A stretch of 64,000 nucleotides of DNA from Gallionellales bacterium GWA2_60_142 (GCA_001801085.1 MGWR01000021.1:1-64000), one strand, 5' to 3'. Shown: positions 35,475 to 44,182, counted from the stretch's first letter. Made by a program: numbers and translations. Notes: generated from the letters alone by a model not told the origin.

Positions 35475-37337
35475 TCAGTATCCCAGCGCTCGCGCACCCT
35501 GATAGAAGACGAAGCTGACCAGCCAGGCCAGCAGCAGCGACCAGCCGAGCGCGAACAGCGTGTAGCGCATGTCTTTCGCCTCGCTTCGCAGCGTGGCGAT
35601 CGCGGACAAACAGGGGGTGTAGATCAGCGTGAACAGCATGAAGCTGTAGGCCTGTACCCAGTCCAACTGCTGCGCCAGCGCGCCGCCCAGCGCCTCGCCG
35701 GAAAGGCCGTAGATCACCGCGAGCGAGCCGATGACGATCTCCTTGGCGACGAAGCCGAACAGTAGCGCGATGGTGAGGTTGGCATCGATGCCGATGGGCG
35801 CGAATATCGGCTGCAGCGCGCCGCCCAGCATGCCGGCCAGCGTGTCGGCGCTCGCCGGTGCGGCGGAGAACGGCAGATGGGTCAGCAGCCACACCAGTAC
35901 GACACCGGCGACGATGAACTTGGTGGCGCGGCGCAGGAAGTGCTGCACCTCCAGCCAGCCGCGAACCACCATCTGGCGCGGCGTGGGGAAGCGGTAGGGC
36001 GGCAGTTCCAGCACGAAGGGTTCCTGGCTGTGGAACTTGCCCCTGAACAGCAGTGCGGTCAGGATTGCCGCGGCGAAGCTGAACAAGTACAGGCTGAACA
36101 GCACCAGTGCCGCATTGGCGGGGGCGAACAGTGCGGCAGTGATGAACACGAACACCTGCAAACGCGCGGAGCACAGCGAGAACGGGATCACCAGCATCGT
36201 CAGCAGGCGTAGCGAGCGCGAGCGCATCACGCGCGTGCCCATCAGCGCGGGCACGTTGCAGCCGAAGCCCATCAGCAGCATCACGAAGCCGCGCCCGTCC
36301 AGCCCCATCCTCGCCATCAACGCGTCCATCAGGAAGGCCGCGCGCGACAGGTAGCCGCTGTCCTCGACCATCGCCATGAACAGGAAGAACAGCACGATGA
36401 TGGGCACGAAGGCCGCGACGGTCAGGTAGCCGCTGTCCTCGACCATCGCCATGAACAGGAAGAACAGCACGATGATGGGCACGAAGGCCGCGACGGTCGC
36501 GACGCCGTTGTAGACGCCGTCCAGCAGCAGGCCGGACAGCCAGGCGGGCGCGTTGGCGAATGCCGGGTCGAGCACAGTCTCGCGCAGCCAGCCCAGCAGT
36601 TCCGCGACGCCGCCCTGCAGCGGCTGGCCGAGCAGGAAGATGCCCTGAAACAGCAGATACATGATGCCGAAAAAAATCGGCAGTCCGGCCCAAGGGTGCA
36701 GCATCACGCGATCCAACTTGTCGGTGAGGTGCTCCGGCATCTGCGCCGGGACCTGCACCGCGTGTTTCAGCACGCGCGCCATCTCGGTCTCGATGTGTTC
36801 GTCCTGTTCCAGTTGCGAGCGCAATTGCTCGGCCATGCCGGGCGTGGGGTAGCGCAACGCTTTCGTGACGGCCTGCAGCGCCTCCTGGTAGCCGGTGCCG
36901 TATTTTCCGCTGAGCAGGAAGATGGGCATGTCCAGCAGCTCGGCCATCTTTTTGACGTCTATCGTGATGCCGTATTTCTTCGCCTCGTCGGCCATGTTCA
37001 GCAGCACGACGACGTTCATGTTCAGCTGCTTCAGTTGCAGCAGCAGGCTCATCTGGCGCTCGATCTGGGTCGCGTTCAGGATCACCAGCGCGAGGTCGGG
37101 CACGTTGTCGTGCAGGAAGTGGCGCACCACCTGCTCGTCGTCGGAGAAGCCGTGCAGGTCGTAGATGCCGGGCAGGTCGATGATCTCGACCATGTCGCCG
37201 CCGAGCAGAATTTTTCCGGAGAGCAGCTCGACGGTGATGCCGGGCCAGTTGCCGACGCGGGCAGCACCCCCGGTCATACGGTTGAACAGCGTGGACTTGC
37301 CGGTGTTCGGCATGCCTAGCAGGGCGATACGCTTCAT
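35475..37337 (-). CDS. feoB: Ferrous iron transporter FeoB with an internal tandem duplication
   Basis: A 620-aa Fe2+ transporter of the inner membrane. ATG 37337 overlaps feoA by 4 bases. The G domain shows GMPNTGKST (G1), WPGITVE (G2), DLPGIYD (G3) and NMAD (G4). The membrane part has two gate regions with GFGCNVPALMGTR and FGFVAKEIVIGSL. A 25-residue segment, FVPIIVLFFLFMAMVEDSGYL with flanks, occurs twice in a row (about 281-305 and 306-330) from an exact 75-bp repeat, adding one membrane span. The C-terminus lacks the extended tail of E. coli FeoB. Confidence 0.93.
   Translation of the reverse strand: MKRIALLGMPNTGKSTLFNRMTGGAARVGNWPGITVELLSGKILLGGDMVEIIDLPGIYDLHGFSDDEQVVRHFLHDNVPDLALVILNATQIERQMSLLLQLKQLNMNVVVLLNMADEAKKYGITIDVKKMAELLDMPIFLLSGKYGTGYQEALQAVTKALRYPTPGMAEQLRSQLEQDEHIETEMARVLKHAVQVPAQMPEHLTDKLDRVMLHPWAGLPIFFGIMYLLFQGIFLLGQPLQGGVAELLGWLRETVLDPAFANAPAWLSGLLLDGVYNGVATVAAFVPIIVLFFLFMAMVEDSGYLTVAAFVPIIVLFFLFMAMVEDSGYLSRAAFLMDALMARMGLDGRGFVMLLMGFGCNVPALMGTRVMRSRSLRLLTMLVIPFSLCSARLQVFVFITAALFAPANAALVLFSLYLFSFAAAILTALLFRGKFHSQEPFVLELPPYRFPTPRQMVVRGWLEVQHFLRRATKFIVAGVVLVWLLTHLPFSAAPASADTLAGMLGGALQPIFAPIGIDANLTIALLFGFVAKEIVIGSLAVIYGLSGEALGGALAQQLDWVQAYSFMLFTLIYTPCLSAIATLRSEAKDMRYTLFALGWSLLLAWLVSFVFYQGARALGY
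36348..36497. repeat. Exact 75-bp tandem duplication within feoB
   Basis: Two identical 75-base units (36348-36422 and 36423-36497), beginning CAGGTAGCCGCTGTCC and ending GCGACGGT on the plus strand, lie head to tail in frame. I compared them base by base and found no difference, which indicates a very recent event or an assembly error. Confidence 0.95.
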
Positions 37338-37579
37338 GTTCCGGACACTCCCTTGCATACATTGATCTTGGCCGCCTCGTTGCGGCGCAGCAGCACGTCG
37401 GTGGTGCCGACGCGCACCTGCAGCGGGCCGGAGAACGCGGCGCGGCGTATCAACTCGACCTGTTTGCCGCTGCGGAACCCCAGCGCCAGCAGCCGTTGGT
37501 GCAGCGCCTCTTCGGCGTGGATAGCCACTATCGTGGCGGTGTCGCCCGGTTGCAGGCTGGCAAGTGTGATCGAGGACAT
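37334..37579 (-). CDS. feoA: FeoA iron transport protein
   Basis: An 81-aa SH3-fold protein that binds FeoB and is needed for Fe2+ uptake. ATG 37579 starts MSSITLASLQPGDTATIV; typical parts are LHQRLLALGFRSGKQVELIRRAAF and VRVGTTDVLLRRNEAAKI. It overlaps feoB by 4 bases. The promoter region faces fur and holds a Fur-box-like sequence. Confidence 0.94.
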   Translation of the reverse strand: MSSITLASLQPGDTATIVAIHAEEALHQRLLALGFRSGKQVELIRRAAFSGPLQVRVGTTDVLLRRNEAAKINVCKGVSGT

Positions 37580-37609
37580 GGGGTGTATCCCGTAGTGATT
37601 TGCGTAGAT

Positions 37610-37628
37610 GATAATAGTTCTCATTTGC
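37610..37628. promoter_or_regulatory. Candidate Fur box between feoA and fur
   Basis: On the minus strand GCAAATGAGAACTATTATC agrees with the 19-base Fur consensus GATAATGATAATCATTATC at 14 positions. It lies 31 bases before the feoA start and 53 bases before fur, so it could control both divergent transcripts. Confidence 0.62.
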
Positions 37629-37680
37629 AACTGCAAGCGCTTTCAGGCAAGATACCCAAAAACGACAGGAGAGCGTTGAT

Positions 37681-38112
37681 ATGGATAAACCCCAACCCGA
37701 TGACTTGAAAGACGCAGGCCTCAAATCCACCGTGCCGAGGCTCAATATTCTTGCCCTGTTCAAGTCCGGTCAGGAGCGCCACATGAGCGCGGAAGACGTG
37801 TACAAGCAACTGCTGGCCAAGGGCGACGACGTGGGGCTGGCTACGGTCTATCGCGTGCTGACGCAGTTCGAGCAGGCCGGGCTGCTGGTGCGCCATTATT
37901 TCGAGGGCGGCAAATCGGTGTTCGAGCTCAATCAGGGCAAGCATCACGACCACATCGTCTGTCTGCAATGCGGTCACGTCGAGGAATTCTACGATGCGGA
38001 TATCGAGTCTCGTCAGGAAAAGGTCGCTACCGAACGCGGTTTTGCCGTTCACAACCACTCGCTTCACATCTATGCGGATTGCAACAAGAAGGCGTGCCCG
38101 CACAAGCACTAA
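37681..38112 (+). CDS. fur: Ferric uptake regulator Fur
   Basis: A 143-aa metal-dependent repressor. The N-terminal winged HTH has STVPRLNILALF and DDVGLATVYRVLTQFEQAGL; the metal sites show GKHHDHIVCLQCGHVEEF (HHDH and first CxxC), HNHSLHIYADC and the C-terminal CNKKACPHKH. RBS AGGAGA precedes the ATG. It is divergent from feoAB, matching an autoregulated iron-uptake locus. It is more like Fur than Zur or PerR in the HHDHxxC region. Confidence 0.95.
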   Translation: MDKPQPDDLKDAGLKSTVPRLNILALFKSGQERHMSAEDVYKQLLAKGDDVGLATVYRVLTQFEQAGLLVRHYFEGGKSVFELNQGKHHDHIVCLQCGHVEEFYDADIESRQEKVATERGFAVHNHSLHIYADCNKKACPHKH

Positions 38113-38221
38113 GGTATCGCCAGGGGCGTTGTTCGATGGCGCTGCATCTTTTGTCGCGCGGCCCTTTGGCCGCGTTGGCGTATTGCGGTAGAATGCCGCA
38201 TTTATTTTGGTGGCAGGCAAA

Positions 38222-39118
38222 ATGATCAAGGGCAGTATCGTAGCAATCGTCACCCCCATGCATGAGGATGGCAGTCTGGACTTGGCGTCGTTCCGCGCGC
38301 TGATCGATTTCCATATCGAACAGGGGACGGACGGCATCGTCGTGGTTGGCACGACCGGCGAGTCTCCCACCGTGGACGTCGAAGAACACGAGACGCTGAT
38401 CGCCGAGGCGGTCAAGCATGTCGCGGGGCGCATCCCGGTGATCGCCGGCACCGGCGCGAATTCCACCAAGGAAGCCATCGAGCTGGCGTTGTTTTCGAAG
38501 AAGGCCGGCGCGGACGCATCGCTGACCGTGGTGCCTTATTACAACAAGCCGACCCAGGAAGGCCTGTACCTGCACTTCAAGGCCATCGCCGAGGCGGTGG
38601 ACATGCCGCATATCCTGTACAACGTGCCGGGCCGCACCGTGGCCGACATGAACAACGACACCGTGCTGCGTCTGGCGCAGATCCCCAATATCGTCGGTAT
38701 CAAGGATGCGACCGGCAACATTGAGCGCGGCAGCGATCTGTTGCAGCGCGCGGCTGCATTGAAGCAAACCATCGGGGACTTCGCGGTCTACAGCGGCGAC
38801 GACGCCAGCACACTGGCGCTGATGCTGCTCGGCGCGGCAGGCACGATCTCGGTGACCGCTAACGTTGCACCGAAACTGATGCACGAGATGTGCGCGGCCG
38901 CGCTGGTCGGCGATCTCGCCCGCGCGCGCGACATCAACTTCCAGTTGCTTGGGCTACATCGCAACCTGTTCGTCGAGGCGAATCCGATCCCGGTGAAGTG
39001 GGCGGTGGCGCGCATGGGCAAGATGAAGAATACGTTGCGCTTGCCGCTGACGCCGCTTTCCACAGGCGGGCAGCCGGCGGTCGAAGCGGCGATGCGTCAG
39101 GCCGGCGTCATCAATTAA
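38222..39118 (+). CDS. dapA: 4-hydroxy-tetrahydrodipicolinate synthase
   Basis: A 298-aa TIM-barrel aldolase that condenses pyruvate with aspartate semialdehyde in lysine and diaminopimelate synthesis. Seen: [21 protein letters not shown] (catalytic Tyr), [18 protein letters not shown] with the Schiff-base Lys, and SGDDAST. ATG 38222 is preferred over the TTG of the track, with AGGCAAA upstream. bamC follows after 27 bases, the conserved dapA-bamC order of proteobacteria. Confidence 0.96.
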   Translation: MIKGSIVAIVTPMHEDGSLDLASFRALIDFHIEQGTDGIVVVGTTGESPTVDVEEHETLIAEAVKHVAGRIPVIAGTGANSTKEAIELALFSKKAGADASLTVVPYYNKPTQEGLYLHFKAIAEAVDMPHILYNVPGRTVADMNNDTVLRLAQIPNIVGIKDATGNIERGSDLLQRAAALKQTIGDFAVYSGDDASTLALMLLGAAGTISVTANVAPKLMHEMCAAALVGDLARARDINFQLLGLHRNLFVEANPIPVKWAVARMGKMKNTLRLPLTPLSTGGQPAVEAAMRQAGVIN

Positions 39119-39145
39119 TCGTACGGAATCACCGGAGAGAAATAC

Positions 39146-40261
39146 ATGAAGGCTTTGCATATCGGGATTTCCACTGTCGTGCTGCTCTCCTTGGCGGGAT
39201 GCGGCGCGATGGGGTTGGGCAGCAAGCGTATCGATTACCATGCCGGCGCGGTGCAGGCGCCGTCGCTGGAAGTGCCGCCCGGTCTGACATCGCCCGGCAG
39301 CGATGATCGTTACAAAGTGCCGGGGGGCGAGGCGGTTGCGACCTATTCCGATTACAGCAAGGGCGGAGAGGCGGCACAAGGTTCGCGCGCCGCAGCAGTG
39401 CTGCCCGAGGTGAAGGGCGTGCGTCTGGAACGTAACGGTGCGCAGCGCTGGCTGGTTGTCAGCGACAAGGCGGAGAACGTCTGGCCGGTGGTCAAGGCGT
39501 TTTGGCAGGAAAATGGCCTGAGCATCGCCAGCGAAGATCAGGCGGCGGGCGTGATGGAGACCGATTGGGCGGAGAATCGTGCAAAAATCCCGCTGAGCGG
39601 CGTTCGCAGTGTGATCGGCAAGGTGTTCGATAATCTCTATTCGTCCGGCGAGAAGGATCAGTACCGCACCCGTCTCGAACGCGGCAAGGACGGCGCGAGC
39701 ACCGAGGTGTACATCACTCATCGCGGCATGGAAGAAGTAGTGGCTGCCGACGGGAATACATCGAAGTGGCAGCCGCGCGCCAACGATCCCGAGATCGAGG
39801 CTATCCTGTTGCAGAAACTGTTGGTGCGTTTCGGCGCCAGCGAGGCTGAAGCCGCGAATGCAGTTCCGGCGAATGCTCCGGCGGGAGCGGCCGCATCGGT
39901 CGGCGGTGACGGCAAGGCCAATTTGCGGGAAACATTCGACGGCAGCAAGGTCATCGTCGTGAACGATGCATTCGACAGGGCATGGCGTCGCGTTGGTTTG
40001 GCGATAGAAGGCGCGGGCCTGGCGGTCGAGGACAAGGATAGAGCCAAGGGTGTTTACTTCCTGCGCCTGTCCAAGGCGGAGAAGGGTTGGATGGATACGC
40101 TGATGTTCTGGCAGGACGACGAAGCGGCTGGTCGCCGCTATCGCGTGAACGTCAAGGACGGCGGTGCGTCAAGCGAGGTGACGGTGACCGACCAGGAAGG
40201 CGTCAGCGACGATGCGACCGCTGCCTTGATCGAGGCTATCTACAAGAATATCGGGCAGTAA
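39146..40261 (+). CDS. bamC: Outer membrane assembly lipoprotein BamC
   Basis: A 371-aa lipoprotein of the BAM complex that folds outer-membrane barrels. Signal peptide and lipobox are clear (VVLLSLAGC, Cys near 19), followed by the BamD-binding unstructured stretch (QAPSLEVPPGLTSPGSDDRYKVP) and two helix-grip domains (RWLVVSDKAENVWPVVKAFW; VVNDAFDRAWRRVGLAIE). GGAGAGAAATAC precedes the ATG. Confidence 0.92.
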   Translation: MKALHIGISTVVLLSLAGCGAMGLGSKRIDYHAGAVQAPSLEVPPGLTSPGSDDRYKVPGGEAVATYSDYSKGGEAAQGSRAAAVLPEVKGVRLERNGAQRWLVVSDKAENVWPVVKAFWQENGLSIASEDQAAGVMETDWAENRAKIPLSGVRSVIGKVFDNLYSSGEKDQYRTRLERGKDGASTEVYITHRGMEEVVAADGNTSKWQPRANDPEIEAILLQKLLVRFGASEAEAANAVPANAPAGAAASVGGDGKANLRETFDGSKVIVVNDAFDRAWRRVGLAIEGAGLAVEDKDRAKGVYFLRLSKAEKGWMDTLMFWQDDEAAGRRYRVNVKDGGASSEVTVTDQEGVSDDATAALIEAIYKNIGQ

Positions 40262-40272
40262 CGCGCAGTCCC

Positions 40273-41040
40273 ATGCGTTTTGCCTCTCTGGGCAGCGGCA
40301 GCGAGGGCAACGCGCTGCTGGTCGAGGTCGCCGGCACGAGACTGCTGATGGATTGCGGTTTCGGGCTGAACGACAGCATCGCCCGTCTGGCCCGCCTCGG
40401 CATCTCTCCCGAACAGCTCGACGGCATCCTCATTACCCATGAACATGGCGACCACAGCAGCGGGGTGGCGCGTCTGGCGCGCAAGTTCGCCCTGCCGGTC
40501 TGGCTGACGCACGGCACGCTGCGCAGCCTGTCGGGCAAGCTGTCAGGCGTCGGGCGGATATGCGAAATCGATCCACATCAGTCTTTCGCCATCGGCGACA
40601 TCGAAATCACTCCTTATCCCGTTCCTCACGACGCCGCCGAGCCGGTGCAGTTCGTCTTCGGCGATGGCGCGCAGCAGTTGGGCGTGCTGACCGATGCCGG
40701 CAGCAGCACGCCGCACATCGAGGCGGTGCTGGGCGGCTGCGATGCGCTGGTGCTGGAATGCAACCACGACAGCGACATGCTGATGAACGGGGATTATCCC
40801 TGGAGCCTCAAACAGCGCGTCGGCGGGCGTTTCGGGCATCTGAACAACCGCGATGCCGCGGCGATCCTTTCGCGGCTGGACAGGAGCAGGCTGCAGCATC
40901 TGGTCGCTGCGCATCTGAGCCGCAGCAACAATACCGAGGCGCTGGCGATTTCCGCACTGAGCGGTGCAATGGGATGCGAGGCGGGGTGGATAACGGTGGC
41001 GACGCAGCAGGAAGGATGCGGTTGGCGCGAGATTCGTTGA
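40273..41040 (+). CDS. Metallo-beta-lactamase fold hydrolase (YycJ/WalJ-like)
   Basis: A 255-aa MBL-fold protein, ATG 40273, 11 bases after bamC; the longer frame from 40087 is a shadow. Metal ligands: LITHEHGDHSSG (HxHxDH), PVPHDAAEPV, LTDAGSSTPH and HLSRSNNTEA. The start MRFASLGSGSEGNALLVE is typical of the YycJ/WalJ group, which are 5'-3' exonuclease-like proteins proposed to act in mismatch repair. Likely cotranscribed with dapA and bamC. Confidence 0.9.
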   Translation: MRFASLGSGSEGNALLVEVAGTRLLMDCGFGLNDSIARLARLGISPEQLDGILITHEHGDHSSGVARLARKFALPVWLTHGTLRSLSGKLSGVGRICEIDPHQSFAIGDIEITPYPVPHDAAEPVQFVFGDGAQQLGVLTDAGSSTPHIEAVLGGCDALVLECNHDSDMLMNGDYPWSLKQRVGGRFGHLNNRDAAAILSRLDRSRLQHLVAAHLSRSNNTEALAISALSGAMGCEAGWITVATQQEGCGWREIR

Positions 41041-41065
41041 GATGCAATCGGCGAATGCCGGAAAT

Positions 41066-41092
41066 AAAAAAAGCCGACTTGCGTCGGCTTTT
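41066..41092. terminator. Bidirectional terminator between the MBL gene and the lipoprotein gene
   Basis: AAAAGCCGAC-TTGC-GTCGGCTTTT, with A-run and T-run on opposite sides so it can serve both converging genes. Confidence 0.88.
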
Positions 41093-41112
41093 GTCGCCCG
41101 TAGGCTAGTTGC

Positions 41113-41325
41113 TTACTTTGCAGCAGGAGCGGCAGCGTCAGCAGCAGGAGCAGCAGCAGCTTCGGAAGCAGCAGGAGCAGCAACAGCGTCGGAAGCAGCA
41201 GCAGGAGCAGCTTCGACAACAGCGGAAGCAGCAGGAGCTTCAACAGCAGGAGCTTCAGCAGCCTTTTCGCCACAAGCGGTCAGAGCCAGAGCCAGCAGAG
41301 CAGCAACGAGAGCGGACAATTTCAT
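41113..41325 (-). CDS. Ala/Pro-rich small lipoprotein
   Basis: A 70-aa lipoprotein with signal peptide MKLSALVAALLALALTAC (Cys 18). The mature 52 residues are almost only Ala, Pro, Glu, Ser, Val and Asp, with reiterated APAAS and EAAAAP-like units. It is a disordered, probably extended tail attached to the outer membrane. GAGG precedes the ATG at a longer than usual distance. It resembles small stress or cell-envelope lipoproteins. The plus-strand Q/K-rich frame at 41109 is its antisense shadow. Confidence 0.75.
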   Translation of the reverse strand: MKLSALVAALLALALTACGEKAAEAPAVEAPAASAVVEAAPAAASDAVAAPAASEAAAAPAADAAAPAAK

Positions 41326-41482
41326 TTTTATATACCTCGGGAGTCGTTAATTAAATAGAAGGTTCAATGTCTTTTTGCCTCGATTGCGATTGTTCCCGTA
41401 ATCGAAGGCGGCGCATTCTAGCACTTGCATAGAGGAAATCTAGTGGTTGCGCAACTATTTTTTCAAGTCTGTATTGGCTGTG

Positions 41483-41974
41483 CTATAACCCCAGACGAGC
41501 AGTGGTCAATGCGGAGTGCGAACCCTCCCACATTTCGAGGAATCTCGACCTCAGCGCCCGTGCATTTTCAGGGTCGTTCCGGGCCAGGATGCCGCGCGGG
41601 TCGTCGAAGTGAAAGCGGCGTACATAATGCGATTCGTCGGCCACAGAGAAGGGGGCGGTGATGTGCTGCAAGCTCTTCGGCGTCTGGTGGATGGACATGC
41701 CGGTGCCAAACTGGCCGAGCAGCGTCATCATGCGCGGGCATCGGGTGGACAGGTAACGCGTGTCGTGGGCCAGCACGAACAAACGATGCGCCGGGCTTTC
41801 CAGCAGGAAACGGCGCAGCGTCTCGTAGCGTGCCTCGCCGTTGAAGCCCAGGCCGTCGAAGTCGTTCTCGAACAGGTAGAGGTTGTGTTCGGCCAAGCCG
41901 CACAGTGTATCGAGTGCGGCGGTGTAGTCGGCGATGCCGTCTAGGTGGATATGTTGCAGTTCATCGTCGCTCAT
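41483..41974 (-). CDS. Conserved hypothetical protein downstream of the RoxA-like hydroxylase
   Basis: A 163-aa soluble protein starting at ATG 41974 behind AAGGAGCG; the 566-aa track frame is mostly an out-of-frame shadow of the hydroxylase. It shows LYLFENDFDGLGFNGEARYETLRRFL, HRLFVLAHDTRYLSTRCPRMM and a C-terminal FDDPRGILARNDPENARALRSRF. I recall similar proteins next to cupin hydroxylases in betaproteobacteria, with a PLD-like fold proposed, but no active HKD motif is present here. It follows the hydroxylase by 17 bases in the same operon. Confidence 0.72.
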   Translation of the reverse strand: MSDDELQHIHLDGIADYTAALDTLCGLAEHNLYLFENDFDGLGFNGEARYETLRRFLLESPAHRLFVLAHDTRYLSTRCPRMMTLLGQFGTGMSIHQTPKSLQHITAPFSVADESHYVRRFHFDDPRGILARNDPENARALRSRFLEMWEGSHSALTTARLGL

Positions 41975-41991
41975 CGTGCGCTCCTTGCCGC

Positions 41992-43116
41992 TCAGCGTGG
42001 GGTGAGATAGCCGTCCTGATACCACTGGTAAAGCAGTTCGGCGCATTCGTCCGAGATGTCCGTCGCTGCGGGCAATTCGCGGTGGTCTGCCAGTTCGCGC
42101 AGCAGCGGGTAGTCGTCCTTGCCGGCTTCGAACTCCTCGCCGTTGATGAATATCCAGCCGGCATGGCACAGCATCTGGCTCTTCAGATCCAGTTCCACCC
42201 CTTGTTTTTGCACGGCCTGCCGGAACTTCGCCTCGCTCAGCGGGCGTTGCGGCGAGTCGAAGAAGATGTGCGGCTTGGGTTCGGAGAGGTAGCAGCCGAG
42301 GAAGTTTGCGATGTCTTCCTTGTCCCAGCGCACCTGCTTGATCGCCTGTTCCACCTGGCCCAGCATTGCCGAGCCGATTTCCGACGGGTGCTTCTGCGCC
42401 TTGAGGTCGGGGTCGGCGTACATGCCGTTCACTTCGATGCGATCCTGTAAATACACCAGGAACTGTTCTGCTAGTTCCTGATACGACGGCGTGCGGAAGC
42501 CGATGGAATAGGTCATGCAATCGTCTTCGGCGATGCCGTTGTGTGCGCAATGCGGCGGCAGGTAGAGCATGTCGCCCGCTTCCAGCACCCATTCCTGTTC
42601 GACGCTGAAATCCTTGAGGATGCGCAGCGGCGCGCCTTCGATTAGCGTCTGATCTTTCTGCGTCGAAATTTGCCAGCGACGGTGTCCCGCGCCTTGCAGC
42701 AGGAACACGTCGTAGGAGTCGAAGTGCGGCCCGACGCCGCCGCCCGCAGGCGCATAGCTGACCATCAGGTCGTCCAGTCGTGCGTGGGGAATGAAGGAGA
42801 AGAGTTTCAGCAGTTCGGTGCCTTCCGGCAGGTGATGGTTCACGCCCTGCACCAGCACGGTCCATTTCTTCTTGCCGAAATGGCCGAAATCCTCGGGCTC
42901 GAACGGCGAGTGTTGCAGCCCGAATTTGCCGCCGTGCTGCGTGACGAGGCGCGCCTGCACATCTTCCCCGCAGGCGAGGTCTATCAGTTGTTGTGGATCG
43001 AGCAGGCCTTCGAAGGAGGGGAGCGCCTTGCGGATCAGCAGCGGCTTCTTCTGCCAGTAGTCGCGCAGGAATTCGGCTACGCTCAGGCCGCCGAGTAGTG
43101 TCTGTATGGTTTTCAT
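41992..43116 (-). CDS. roxA: JmjC/cupin-4 ribosomal oxygenase (RoxA-like)
   Basis: A 374-aa 2-oxoglutarate/Fe(II) oxygenase of the YcfD/RoxA family, which hydroxylates an arginine of ribosomal protein L16. The N-terminal part has YWQKKPLLIRKALPSFEGLL, the cupin core has GGGVGPHFDSYDVFLLQ (HxD iron ligands) and LYLPPHCAHNGIAEDDCMTYSIGFR (distal His), followed by the helical and winged-helix C-terminus. It is the first gene of a minus-strand pair. Confidence 0.9.
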   Translation of the reverse strand: MKTIQTLLGGLSVAEFLRDYWQKKPLLIRKALPSFEGLLDPQQLIDLACGEDVQARLVTQHGGKFGLQHSPFEPEDFGHFGKKKWTVLVQGVNHHLPEGTELLKLFSFIPHARLDDLMVSYAPAGGGVGPHFDSYDVFLLQGAGHRRWQISTQKDQTLIEGAPLRILKDFSVEQEWVLEAGDMLYLPPHCAHNGIAEDDCMTYSIGFRTPSYQELAEQFLVYLQDRIEVNGMYADPDLKAQKHPSEIGSAMLGQVEQAIKQVRWDKEDIANFLGCYLSEPKPHIFFDSPQRPLSEAKFRQAVQKQGVELDLKSQMLCHAGWIFINGEEFEAGKDDYPLLRELADHRELPAATDISDECAELLYQWYQDGYLTPR

Positions 43117-43217
43117 GCCGGCGATTATAGACGCACAGAATGCCGTTCGGGCAGGGCGTAAAAACTTTTATGGCGTATCGCAAATGTGTTTAAAATGCCC
43201 GCAAGGGGGATAGGATC

Positions 43218-43697
43218 ATGCAAGCTGTCCAGCTCGCGGAAGGAATGGAGGCGCCGCATTTCGAGTTGCCGGATGCGGACATGGAAAGCTTCGTGCTCAC
43301 CTCGCTGAAGGGCAAGCGCAACATCGTGTTGTATTTCTATCCCAGGGACGACACGCCGGGCTGCACGATGGAGGCCAACGAGTTCAGCAATCTCGACGAC
43401 GATTTTGCGAAACTGGACGCCATCGTGGTGGGCATCAGCCGCGACGATTGCTTGAGCCATGCGACGTTTCGCGACAAGCACGGGCTGTCCGTGTTGCTGC
43501 TTTCCGATCCGGAAGCCCGCGTCTGCAAACGTTATGGCGTGATGGTGGAGAAGGAAGCCGACGGGCACAGGAAACAGATGATCCAGCGTTCCACCTTTGT
43601 AATAGACAAGCAGGGCAAGCTTCGCCATGTTCTATACGGCGTTCACGCACACGGACATGCGCAGGAAATTTTTAATTTGATAAAGGAAATGAAATGA
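43218..43697 (+). CDS. bcp: Bcp/PrxQ-type thiol peroxidase
   Basis: A 159-aa peroxiredoxin that reduces hydroperoxides. The peroxidatic Cys is in YPRDDTPGCTMEANEF. The usual resolving Cys five residues later is Asn here, so it would be a 1-Cys type or use a later Cys (DDCLSHATFRDKHGL or ARVCKRYGV). The rest (VVGISRDD, STFVIDKQGKLRHV) is typical. It overlaps the slyD-like gene by 4 bases. Confidence 0.9.
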   Translation: MQAVQLAEGMEAPHFELPDADMESFVLTSLKGKRNIVLYFYPRDDTPGCTMEANEFSNLDDDFAKLDAIVVGISRDDCLSHATFRDKHGLSVLLLSDPEARVCKRYGVMVEKEADGHRKQMIQRSTFVIDKQGKLRHVLYGVHAHGHAQEIFNLIKEMK

Positions 43698-44182
43698 AGA
43701 TCGCCAAAGACACCGTTGTATCGCTGCGTTACGAACTTTTCGATGCCGATGGCGAACAGCTGGAGAAGGTCGAAGACCCGGTCAGTTATCTGCATGGCGG
43801 CTATGACGGCATCTTCCCGCTGGTCGAAGAAGCGCTGCACGGCAAGAGAGTCGGCGATACCTGCAATGTCACGATGAAGCCGGATGACGCTTTTGGCGAA
43901 TACGATCACCAGTTGGTGGAAGTCGAAGCGCGCAACGCGTTCCCCAAGGATGTCACGGTCGGCATGCAGTTCGAGGGGGGCCCGGAGAATTCCGACGAGG
44001 ACGACTTCATGCTCTACACCGTCGTTGATGTGACCGACGATGAAGTCACCGTGGACGGCAATCATCCGCTGGCCGGCAAGACCCTGACTTTCAACTGCAT
44101 CGTTGTCGGTGTGCGCGCGGCCACCGAAGAGGAGTTGGCGCACGGTCATGTGCATGAGGGCGACGGGGAACATCTGCACTAG
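43694..44182 (+). CDS. slyD: SlyD-like FKBP peptidyl-prolyl isomerase
   Basis: A 162-aa FKBP-type isomerase/chaperone. FKBP half-domains: VVSLRYELFDADGEQLEKV, YLHGGYDGIFPLVEEALHGKRVGD, DDAFGEYDHQLVEVEARNAF; the IF domain is between, and LAGKTLTFNCIVVGVRAATEEELAHGH ends the fold. The C-terminus has only five His (HGHVHEGDGEHLH), a reduced metal-binding tail. It is translationally coupled to bcp. Confidence 0.93.
   Translation: MKIAKDTVVSLRYELFDADGEQLEKVEDPVSYLHGGYDGIFPLVEEALHGKRVGDTCNVTMKPDDAFGEYDHQLVEVEARNAFPKDVTVGMQFEGGPENSDEDDFMLYTVVDVTDDEVTVDGNHPLAGKTLTFNCIVVGVRAATEEELAHGHVHEGDGEHLH

Noticed and set aside
35461-37362. 633-aa minus-strand frame overlapping feoB
   Set aside because: Arg/Ala-rich out-of-frame reading of feoB; it merely copies the tandem repeat.
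41109-41354. Gln/Lys/Arg-rich plus-strand ORF resembling a repeat protein
   Set aside because: It is the antisense of the Ala-rich lipoprotein with signal peptide and lipobox.
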